This document shows, piece by piece, positions 18,476 through 24,301 of a DNA stretch of 42,569 bases. The notes under the pieces were generated by a model, which did no database searches, was not told where the DNA came from, and saw only the letters and a list, made by a program, of their open reading frames with translations. Positions within the stretch are counted from its first letter, which is position 1. Each line of letters opens with the position of its first letter. The DNA is taken from NCBI GenBank assembly GCA_000436035.1, contig FR893281.1:1-42569 (forward strand), written 5' to 3'. This DNA comes from Prevotella sp. CAG:732. Its GTDB lineage: Bacteria; Bacteroidota; Bacteroidia; Bacteroidales; Bacteroidaceae. The position numbers were made by a program, and so were the translations under genes.

Positions 18476-18517
18476 CATATTATACACAACTATAACTATT
18501 TTCAGTAGTTAGAATAT

Positions 18518-19717
18518 TCACTCTCCCACCAACCATTGCAAGGCATTAATTCTCTTGATGCCATCGTAATCGGCGGTAGGGTCGTCATCGAGGGTCAGAA
18601 TATACTTCGGATATTGGTCGTTGATTTGTTGGAGCGAGGCAAGTTCCCTATTTAGGGTAGCCTCATCTCTTACCGTAGCTGCTACTTGATAATAGACAAT
18701 ACCATCCTCATCCATCGCCACAAAATCGACCTCCAGCGCATCCATCTTTCCAATATATACTTTCTTTTGACGATGCAGAAGCTCCAAATAGACGATGTTC
18801 TCCAATATGCGCCCTGCATCAAACGAACGAGAGCCCAAGAGCATTCTTCTCAAACCAATATCCACCAAATAGTATTTACCAAGAGTCTTAAGCAATTGCT
18901 TCCCCTTGATGTTGAAACGTTTGGCTTCATACACAAAAAAAGTCTCACAAAGGGCAGATAGATAGCGTTCTACCGTTTTCTGATCTATCTTCCTACCATC
19001 TGCGGTCATGATGTCAGCTATTCGTTTGGTAGAAAGAATATTTCCGATATTATCTGCCACAAAACGAATCACACTCTCCAGCATCATCACGTCTGGCAAC
19101 TTTTTTCGAGCCATGATGTCTTTCACCACGATGGTATTATATACTCCGTTCAGATAATCGCTGATTTCAGAAGAGCTATCTAAATCGAGCGTATATGGAA
19201 AACTACTCTTGCTGATATATTCCATATAAGCTTGCGATAAGTTGGCAGTGCCTCCGATGCCATCTACATACTCCCTAAAAGAAAGAGGCAACATAGCAAT
19301 CTCCACATATCTACCAGAGAGGTATGTGGCAATTTCGCTCGACAACATATAGGCGTTTGAACCAGTAATATAGAGATCGACCGTTGACTTGAGATTGAGG
19401 CTATTGATGATGTCCGGGAAATCCTTGACATGCTGTATCTCATCAAAAAAGATGTAGGTCATTCTGTCTGTTTGAATCAGGGGTTTGATATAAGCATACA
19501 GGTTCTTTGGGTCTCGCAACTCATAGTAGTCGTAATCTTCAAAGTTGAGATACACGATTTGCTCTTGCAAAACACCATGTTGCAAGAGCCAGTCGCGATA
19601 TATCTCCATGATTGTAGATTTACCGCAACGGCGAATACCTGTTATCACTTTTATCAGATTCTTGTCCTTGAAAGCGATCAATTTACTGAGATAAGTTTGT
19701 CGTTCTATCCTTTTCAT
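18518..19717 (-). CDS. AAA_14/DUF4143 P-loop ATPase
   Basis: A 399-residue protein of the widespread but functionally obscure AAA_14-DUF4143 family. Walker A is GIRRCGKST (27-35), Walker B is 'MTYIFFDEIQHV', and 'LYITGSNAYML' is the sensor region. A winged-helix-like part (about 225-265, 'KRIADIMTADGRKIDQKTVERYLSAL') precedes the DUF4143 nuclease-like domain, whose core 'ALEVDFVAMDEDGIVYYQVA' has QVA where restriction-like folds have ExK, as is usual in DUF4143. No partner gene is evident. The promoter region carries three regularly spaced palindromes, suggesting a dedicated repressor or self-regulation. A defence, plasmid-like or selfish role has been suggested for such genes but cannot be shown here. 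Confidence 0.9.
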   Translation of the reverse strand: MKRIERQTYLSKLIAFKDKNLIKVITGIRRCGKSTIMEIYRDWLLQHGVLQEQIVYLNFEDYDYYELRDPKNLYAYIKPLIQTDRMTYIFFDEIQHVKDFPDIINSLNLKSTVDLYITGSNAYMLSSEIATYLSGRYVEIAMLPLSFREYVDGIGGTANLSQAYMEYISKSSFPYTLDLDSSSEISDYLNGVYNTIVVKDIMARKKLPDVMMLESVIRFVADNIGNILSTKRIADIMTADGRKIDQKTVERYLSALCETFFVYEAKRFNIKGKQLLKTLGKYYLVDIGLRRMLLGSRSFDAGRILENIVYLELLHRQKKVYIGKMDALEVDFVAMDEDGIVYYQVAATVRDEATLNRELASLQQINDQYPKYILTLDDDPTADYDGIKRINALQWLVGE

Positions 19718-19741
19718 CTTTCATCTTCTCTTTTTACGCTG

Positions 19742-19749
19742 CGAAGATA
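19742..19749 (-). promoter_or_regulatory. -7 element of the DUF4143 ATPase gene
   Basis: On the - strand the bases read TATCTTCG, one change from the common TATCTTTG box. It lies 25 bp before the start codon and 7 bp from the first of the three palindromes. Confidence 0.5.
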
Positions 19750-19755
19750 CATTTT

Positions 19756-19860
19756 TTCTAGGACAATCCATCCTAAAAGTAGTGTTTTTTAGAAAGTTTT
19801 AGGATAAATCGTCCTAAAACTTTCTATTTTCGGATACTTTTAGGATAATCCATCCTAAAA
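19756..19860. promoter_or_regulatory. Three palindromic operators with exact 41-bp spacing
   Basis: Each palindrome has TTTTAGGA, a 7-base spacer and TCCTAAAA: 19756-19778 (left arm TTCTAGGA), 19797-19819 and 19838-19860. The centres are 19767, 19808 and 19849, a spacing of 41 bp, or four helical turns, so all would face the same side of the DNA. The middle copy extends to perfect 14-bp arms (19791-19804 and 19812-19825). They occupy the region upstream of the - strand ATPase promoter. The remaining part of the gap, up to 19950, shows nothing else I can support. Confidence 0.85.
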
Positions 19861-19954
19861 CTTTTTCCAATTTATTTACAGGACGATTGTTGTTTCAAAT
19901 GCATCCACATGAAGCCAATCATCTACCGATTGCCGTTAATCTATTATAAATAAC

Positions 19955-19996
19955 AAAAGCAGTACTTGTAGAAGTAATACTTTTTTCTTATCTTTG
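19955..19996 (+). promoter_or_regulatory. Promoter and imperfect palindrome of the ATPase stub / aldo-keto reductase
   Basis: TATCTTTG at 19989-19996 is a good -7 box, with TTG at 19966-19968 about 20 bp upstream. An imperfect inverted repeat (arms 19955-19967 and 19972-19984, 10 of 13 positions paired, 4-base spacer) lies over the -33 side. The first ORF downstream is the truncated ATPase (20047), and the aldo/keto reductase overlaps its end. Confidence 0.6.
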
Positions 19997-20046
19997 CACC
20001 ATTATTGAATCTACGTTACGTAAAACTCATAATGATGTAAATACTT

Positions 20047-20310
20047 ATGGTACAAACGAATCCTTTTATCATCGAAAGCTACCTGTCACCAGAATACTTC
20101 TGCGACAGAGTAGAAGAAACGGCATTGCTCACCCGCCATCTCACCAACCGATGCAATGTGGCACTGATAGCACCTAGACGCTTGGGCAAATCGGGGCTTA
20201 TCCACAACTGCTTCCAACAAAAAGAGATACGTGAGCTGTATCATTGCATTTACATTGACATCTACGACATATTCTATGGACTTAAAAGGAATTTATACTG
20301 CCGACAGTAA
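20047..20310 (+). pseudogene. Truncated 5' end of a P-loop ATPase gene
   Basis: An 87-residue frame that matches the first part of the intact ATPase at 25784: both begin with NPFI, have 'YFCDRV-ET' near residues 18-25 and a Walker A (APRRLGKS here, SPRRMGKT there), and share the beta strand 'IYIDIYDI'/'INVDILHT'. The similarity stops near 20275, exactly where the aldo/keto reductase start codon lies, and the last dozen residues are read from that gene in another frame. Walker B and everything beyond are missing, so it cannot be an active ATPase. It keeps its promoter and probably serves only as a leader for the reductase. Confidence 0.8.
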
Positions 20311-21244
20311 TCGTTATGGCGATGCCGAGGCGCTCTACAGAAGATGTGGCAAGAGTGGTATCTTGCTACCAAAGATTAGTTTGGGATTCTGGCACAACTT
20401 CGGGGGCGTTGACCCATACGAGCGAAGCCGTGCCATTACCCATTATGCCTTCGACCATGGCATCACTCACTTCGACCTTGCCAACAACTATGGTCCTCCT
20501 TACGGTAGTGCCGAGGAGACAATGGGCAGACTGATGCAAGATGACTTCCGTCCTTACAGAGACGAACTCTTCATTGCCACCAAGGCGGGTTACGACATGT
20601 GGGAAGGTCCGTACGGCAACTGGGGCTCTCGCAAATATCTCATGGCAAGCCTTGACCAAAGTCTCAAGCGCATGAACCTCGACTACGTGGACCTCTTCTA
20701 TAGTCATCGTTACGACCCCAACACACCGCTTGAAGAGACCTTGCAGGCGATGGTTGACATCGTGAAACAAGGCAAGGCACTCTACCTGGGCATCAGTCGA
20801 TGGCCTCTGGAGGCATTGAAGTTTGCCGACAAGTACCTCAAGGAGCGTGACGTTCCATTATTGATATACCAAGGTCGCCTCAACATGCTCGACCGTGCGC
20901 CGCAGGAGGAAGGCATCCTCGACTATTGCGCCGAGAATGGCATCGGTTTCATCTCCTTCTCTCCTCTGGCACAAGGTCTGCTCACCGACCGCTATCTCCA
21001 TGGCATCCCATCGGATAGCCGCATGGCAAAGGAGCATTTCTTGAAGCATAGCGCCTTGACTCCGGAACTCCTGGAGAAACTGAAAGAATGGAACGAGCAA
21101 GCTGGCAATCGAGGCGAAACCCTTGCCGAGATGGCTCTAGCATGGATTCTCCATCAGAAAGGCGTAACCAGCGTGTTGGTGGGAGCCAGTTCTACGGCAC
21201 AACTCGAAAAGAACATGAAATGTATTCATGCAGAAGCATTCTAA
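20276..21244 (+). CDS. Aldo/keto reductase, L-glyceraldehyde-3-phosphate reductase (YghZ) type
   Basis: A 322-residue NADPH-dependent reductase of the AKR superfamily. It begins MDLKGIYTADSNRYGDA, as its Bacteroidota relatives do, then 'YRRCGKSGILLPKISLGFWHNFG'-type sequence. The catalytic tetrad is visible: Asp and Tyr in 'FDLANNYGPPYGSAE', Lys in 'FIATKAGYDMW' and His in 'YSHRYDPNTPLEETL'. 'GYDMWEGPYGNWGSRK' is characteristic of the YghZ/Kv-beta-like subgroup, which reduces L-glyceraldehyde 3-phosphate and methylglyoxal. ATG 20276 is preferred over the earlier in-frame ATG 20231, whose extra 15 residues are read from the ATPase remnant. It has no promoter of its own. Confidence 0.92.
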   Translation: MDLKGIYTADSNRYGDAEALYRRCGKSGILLPKISLGFWHNFGGVDPYERSRAITHYAFDHGITHFDLANNYGPPYGSAEETMGRLMQDDFRPYRDELFIATKAGYDMWEGPYGNWGSRKYLMASLDQSLKRMNLDYVDLFYSHRYDPNTPLEETLQAMVDIVKQGKALYLGISRWPLEALKFADKYLKERDVPLLIYQGRLNMLDRAPQEEGILDYCAENGIGFISFSPLAQGLLTDRYLHGIPSDSRMAKEHFLKHSALTPELLEKLKEWNEQAGNRGETLAEMALAWILHQKGVTSVLVGASSTAQLEKNMKCIHAEAF

Positions 21245-21251
21245 CGAATAT

Positions 21252-21293
21252 CCGCCATTTATGTAAACCGCCGTTTATATAAATGGCGGTTTA
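21252..21293 (+). terminator. Terminator with two competing hairpins after the aldo/keto reductase
   Basis: CCGCCATTTAT (21252-21262) pairs with ATAAATGGCGG (21279-21289). Alternatively TAAACCGCC (21264-21272) pairs with GGCGGTTTA (21285-21293). Both use the same right-hand bases and so cannot form together. A T-rich stretch follows. The element starts 7 bp after the reductase stop. Confidence 0.6.
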
Positions 21294-21335
21294 TATTTGT
21301 ATATGGATAGCCATCTACAGCCAGCAAATAGTTAA

Positions 21336-21372
21336 TTAGTAAAAAAGTTCTTAGTAAAAAAGTTCTTACTAG
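21336..21372 (+). repeat. 15-bp direct repeat upstream of an orphan promoter
   Basis: TTAGTAAAAAAGTTC occurs twice head to tail (21336-21350, 21351-21365), followed by TTACTAG. The TTAGTAA/TTACTAG ends also form an inverted repeat. It lies 35 bp before a TATCTTTG box, like the repeats at the ATPase promoters in this window. Confidence 0.75.
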
Positions 21373-21406
21373 AAACCGAAGAATGTCATTTTCAAATAAC
21401 ATTTCG

Positions 21407-21414
21407 TATCTTTG
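21407..21414 (+). promoter_or_regulatory. Orphan promoter -7 element leading into a very short ORF
   Basis: TATCTTTG on the + strand, followed 25 bp later by an ATG (21440) that opens 'MEIEDLYINSDRLIAP'. That frame then runs antisense into the DUF6078 gene and looks like the start of a gene that has been cut off. It may be the stub of another ATPase-type gene; the stub is too short to identify. Confidence 0.45.
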
Positions 21415-21461
21415 CACCCAAATCATAATAGTTAAGAGTATGGAAATAGAGGACTTGTACA

Positions 21462-21896
21462 TCAACTCAGATCGTCTGATAGCCCCTCCACTAGCGACTC
21501 CACCTCCTCATAGCCATCAAAGCCGAGACTCATGTCGGCACCATGATTCTCGAAGATGGCGAGAAGGCGCTGCTGCATCTCAGGGTCGATGAGAATCTCA
21601 CCATTCCGCGCCTTGTAGAAACGACGCTGGGTATAGGGAGTGCGAGTGTAGAAATAATGGGCATTGCCCGAAGGGATGGAATTGTAGAGGCGACGGAATC
21701 CCCTCGCCCACATCTGTTTTTCGGCAACGAGGTGATAAGGACAGCTTTCGCCCTCCAAATTCATGCGCTTCGCATTGAGCACCGCAAAGGTGTCGTCTTC
21801 AGCAAGCGACTTGACATACTGCGCATAGCGGGCGCAAGTGTTACTACGTGTGCAAGATGCCATAGGGCAAACTACACTGGATGGAATGTACTTCAT
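21462..21896 (-). CDS. DUF6078-like small cysteine-containing protein
   Basis: A 144-residue soluble protein, probably of the Bacteroidota DUF6078 family. The N terminus carries four cysteines, Cys10, Cys15, Cys21 and Cys52, in a spacing suited to zinc or an Fe-S cluster. The middle is basic and aromatic ('QMWARGFRRLYNSIPSGNAH', 'YTQRRFYKARNG'), and the C terminus is acidic. It lies in the same orientation as the VapE-like gene 484 bp upstream, and the repeat-rich interval between them suggests that both are parts of one element. Function is unknown. The start is the first ATG of the frame; no clear promoter is seen. Confidence 0.65.
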   Translation of the reverse strand: MKYIPSSVVCPMASCTRSNTCARYAQYVKSLAEDDTFAVLNAKRMNLEGESCPYHLVAEKQMWARGFRRLYNSIPSGNAHYFYTRTPYTQRRFYKARNGEILIDPEMQQRLLAIFENHGADMSLGFDGYEEVESLVEGLSDDLS

Positions 21897-21989
21897 ACGA
21901 TTCTATTTTTTTGATTTTATTATTTACGAATGATAGTTTCATAGAACTAGGGAAGAAAAGGTTGGAGCTGAGTTTCAATCATCTATGCT

Positions 21990-22185
21990 TCGAGAGTTAC
22001 GACTTGTATCTCTAAGAGATAGGCGATGTATCTCCGAGAGTTGTTATGTCGCAAGCCTAGGTTCAGACTTGTGCCTAACTAGAGCAACTTTTTGCCCTCT
22101 ACGAGGGCAGTTTTGCGCCCTAGTCAGGCTGTTTTCCAGACCTAGGCAAGCAGCTTTTCATGCCTAGGCTTTCCTTGTTGAAAGC
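21990..22185. repeat. Degenerate ~22-bp tandem array between DUF6078 and vapE-like genes
   Basis: From 22075 the sequence falls into five consecutive units of 22, 23, 22, 22 and 22 bp (22075, 22097, 22120, 22142, 22164). Most open with CTAG or a close variant and carry AG-GC then a TTTT run near the middle. Looser units of 20-22 bp sharing CGAGAGTT, TGTATCTC and CTAGG precede them (21990-22074). Conservation between units is low; the periodicity is the main signal. There is no convincing ORF in 21897-22380. Confidence 0.55.
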
Positions 22186-22244
22186 CCACTCATCGCCCAC
22201 TCAAATCATAAGGATACCATTTTTGAAACCCACTATGTGATTTA

Positions 22245-22347
22245 CTCTTCACTCTTCACCGTTTCTTCTGAAAAGCCGATAAACACCGGGGTTGCGAGTG
22301 GTGAAGAGTGAAATACAACTCTTCACCACTCTTCACGCCTCTTCACC
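22245..22347. repeat. Iteron-like module L, downstream of the vapE-like gene
   Basis: An outer CTCTTCACTCTTCAC (22245-22259) is followed after 40 bp by a 48-bp core (22300-22347): GGTGAAGAGT, 8 bases, then three head-to-tail 10-bp units, ACTCTTCACC, ACTCTTCACG and CCTCTTCACC. The first unit and the inverted GGTGAAGAGT form a perfect 10-bp hairpin. The core is an inverted copy (38 of 48 positions) of the core of module R on the other side of the gene. It ends 33 bp after the vapE-like stop codon. Confidence 0.9.
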
Positions 22348-22380
22348 TTACCATCAAGCACTAGAAAGACATGCTGAGAA

Positions 22381-23667
22381 TCAAGCAGCCAAGGTATTGA
22401 CCAACTGATAAGCCTGTCCCAACCGAGTATGCTTACTCTTGCATCCCATAAACTTGAGAGTCTGCCCTATCTTGATTTTCATGCTCGTGTTGGGCAGTAG
22501 CATTGGATACTGCCCATGGAGCACGTCATACACCTCGGAGCAGCTCATCCACTTCGCCTCCTCATCCTCCTCTGGCACACGGAAGCAAGTCTTGACCATC
22601 GTCTCCAAGTCATCTGTCTTGAAGAAAGCCAGATTGCGCTCCTGCAAGCGAGCCACATCGTCATTGGAGAACCAATAAGGTATCTGCTTATCCCTCAGCT
22701 CATACACTACTTGCGCATAGAGCTGGTCGTAATAGACGACCGAGGCGTTGTCTATATAACGACCGGCAGGGATGTGAATACAGATGTATCGGCGACTTCC
22801 CGTAGGGTCGCAGAGCGGATGCTCGTCGTTGGTGGTTGCCAGGAAGGAGGCATAACGAGGACGATCAGCCTGCGCCTTGCCAAAGATGGGACGACCGTTC
22901 ACCTTCACCTTGGAGAGTATTTGCTTGAGCTTACCCTGCTGGGATGGTCCCATGTTGGCAAACTCATCTATGTTGACATAGAGGTTGTGGGTGAGGGCCA
23001 TCTCGGCATCAAACTTGTTGGCGAAGTTGATGTGGTCGAGAAAATACTGACGCAAATGCTCTGGCAAGAGGCGGTTGGCAAAGGTGCTCTTGCCGCACCC
23101 CTGTTGACCGATGAGCACAGGCACTACCTCATTGCCGTGCAGTGCATCCATCTGGAGCCAGTGGGCCACCGCCGAGCGAAGCCAGATGGCACACCACGCC
23201 AGTTGTTCAGTGGTCAGCCCTGGGATTCTACCGAAGAGTTCTGCGACATAGTTCTTGCCATCCCACTTGGGCAAGCCCATCAGATATGACTTAATGGGGT
23301 CAAAATCAGGGATGGCATCCGAGCCGATGTACTCCTCGATGTCCTGTCGAGGCGACTTCTTTCCTCCCACTCCCATTTTCTTGGCGGTGCGGACGATGGA
23401 GTTCACCTTCTCCTTGGTCAGCACCTCCCACTTCAGGTCGCCATCTTGAAGAGAGGTCTCTCCATTCTCAGCATTTGAAGAAGCCTCATCGTTAGGAGTC
23501 TCTTCCTCGCTCAGCAAGACAGCCATTTCGGTCTTGCCACTGAGCAAGTTGCGTCGGAAGGCATAATGCTCTTCCATAAAACTCTCTACCATGTAGATAG
23601 CAGATTCGTTACCAGTCATCATCAAGGATGACTTCTCATTTACATTTTTTGTTTTTTCCATAATCAT
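22381..23667 (-). CDS. VapE-like (virulence-associated E / DUF3874) SF3-type P-loop helicase
   Basis: A 428-residue protein of the VapE-like family. The acidic N-terminal region (about 1-78) has no primase motifs. Around residues 105-170 lies 'DFDPIKSYLMGLPKWDGKNY', typical of VapE. The ATPase core has Walker A GQQGCGKST (187-195), Walker B VNIDEF (231-236) and the sensor region 'FLATTNDEHPLCDPTGSRR' (275-293). A winged-helix-like C terminus ends 'GQTLKFMGCKSKHTRLGQAYQ'. Such helicases replicate phage satellites and other mobile DNA, often next to a primase, which is absent here. A second Met two codons later (23661) is an equally good start. The gene is flanked by inverted iteron-like modules, which suggests that it acts on them. 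Confidence 0.88.
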   Translation of the reverse strand: MIMEKTKNVNEKSSLMMTGNESAIYMVESFMEEHYAFRRNLLSGKTEMAVLLSEEETPNDEASSNAENGETSLQDGDLKWEVLTKEKVNSIVRTAKKMGVGGKKSPRQDIEEYIGSDAIPDFDPIKSYLMGLPKWDGKNYVAELFGRIPGLTTEQLAWCAIWLRSAVAHWLQMDALHGNEVVPVLIGQQGCGKSTFANRLLPEHLRQYFLDHINFANKFDAEMALTHNLYVNIDEFANMGPSQQGKLKQILSKVKVNGRPIFGKAQADRPRYASFLATTNDEHPLCDPTGSRRYICIHIPAGRYIDNASVVYYDQLYAQVVYELRDKQIPYWFSNDDVARLQERNLAFFKTDDLETMVKTCFRVPEEDEEAKWMSCSEVYDVLHGQYPMLLPNTSMKIKIGQTLKFMGCKSKHTRLGQAYQLVNTLAA

Positions 23668-23732
23668 TAATTTTTAAATATTAAATAAACAATGTATCAG
23701 TACTTGCCAAATCATCTCGCCTACCCATACAG

Positions 23733-23833
23733 GGTGAAGGGCGGTGAAGAGTGGTGAAGAGTGCGTTTCCTCTCTTCACGTCACAACTTGTTGCATATCA
23801 AGCTTATACACCATATCCGTGAAGAGTGAAGAG
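23733..23833. repeat. Iteron-like module R, upstream of the vapE-like gene
   Basis: The 48-bp core (23733-23780) has three head-to-tail 10-bp units (GGTGAAGGGC, GGTGAAGAGT, GGTGAAGAGT), 8 bases, then the inverted TCTCTTCACG. After 38 bp comes an outer GTGAAGAGTGAAGAG (23819-23833), the exact complement of the outer repeat of module L. Order, unit length and spacer length mirror module L. The core begins 65 bp upstream of the vapE-like start codon. Confidence 0.9.
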
Positions 23834-23868
23834 ATTTTCACTCATCGCATTCGTTTTTTTCGACGATG

Positions 23869-23912
23869 CAAAGATAGTGCAAACGAGTGCAGCTTTTCTG
23901 TTTGCAAAGATA
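23869..23912 (-). promoter_or_regulatory. Two possible - strand -7 boxes for the vapE-like gene
   Basis: CAAAGATA at 23869-23876 and again at 23905-23912 reads TATCTTTG on the - strand. Neither has a clear -33 TTTG at the right distance. If used, the transcript would carry module R in its leader of about 200 bases. Confidence 0.4.
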
Positions 23913-23951
23913 CAAAATAGAAGGGTCAGTTTGCAAGTTTTCCCCGTTACA

Positions 23952-24020
23952 GGGAACGTTTCGGGGGAAAAACAGGGAAAAAATCGGGGGTAACAGGGAA
24001 AAAAACAGGGAAAAAACAGG
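23952..24020 (+). repeat. G-run repeat (ACAGGGAAAAA units), possible G-quadruplex
   Basis: Six G-runs of 3-5 (starting at 23952, 23963, 23975, 23986, 23996 and 24008), with a final GG at 24019, are separated mostly by A-rich loops of 5-9 bases; the core unit is ACAGGGAAAAA. GTTACAGGGAA and GTAACAGGGAA appear as related starts. A - strand ORF through this tract is low-complexity (Phe/Pro/Cys) and is not accepted as a gene. The rest of 23834-24205 shows no gene that I can support. Confidence 0.7.
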
Positions 24021-24205
24021 AGAATAGGACTAAGAAACCAAAAAAACGTCCACTTACCAAAAATGTTGTTTGCAATATATATACATTGCCTTGATCTGAC
24101 CGTTGGAGTCAAAAACTGGCAAAGATATTACCGTAGATGTAGCCTTTATCGTTTCGCTATCCGATGGCGAACTCTCGCGAGTTACAATTTTCATAGCAAG
24201 TGTTA

Positions 24206-24285
24206 AACTATAATAATTATTAACCTTTTGAGGTTCAAACATTTGGAATTATAGTTGAGAAAGATTATCTTTGTGAACTATAATT
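24206..24285 (+). promoter_or_regulatory. Promoter of the DUF234-type ATPase, framed by AACTATAAT repeats
   Basis: TTTG (24242-24245) and TATCTTTG (24266-24273) are spaced by 20 bp. AATTATAGTT (24247-24256) and its exact complement AACTATAATT (24276-24285) frame the -7 box. A further AACTATAAT lies upstream at 24206-24214. The arrangement looks like operator sites around the transcription start. The gene starts 16 bp later. Confidence 0.75.
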
Positions 24286-24301
24286 TTAAAAGAAGGCAAT
24301 T

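Noticed and set aside
21543..21914. 123-residue + strand ORF opposite DUF6078
   Set aside because: The - strand frame has the family-like cysteine pattern and is in line with vapE; the + strand frame has no support.
21990..22347. CRISPR array
   Set aside because: The repeats are 10 or 22 bp, degenerate and contiguous, with no spacers of even length and no cas genes nearby.
22516..23289. 257-residue + strand open frame opposite the vapE-like gene
   Set aside because: Antisense to clear helicase motifs, without a promoter or recognisable domain.
23804..24112. 102-residue - strand ORF through the G-run repeat
   Set aside because: Its Phe-Pro-Cys repeats come directly from the DNA repeat, and it covers module R and the candidate promoters. 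Low-complexity composition gives no support for a protein.
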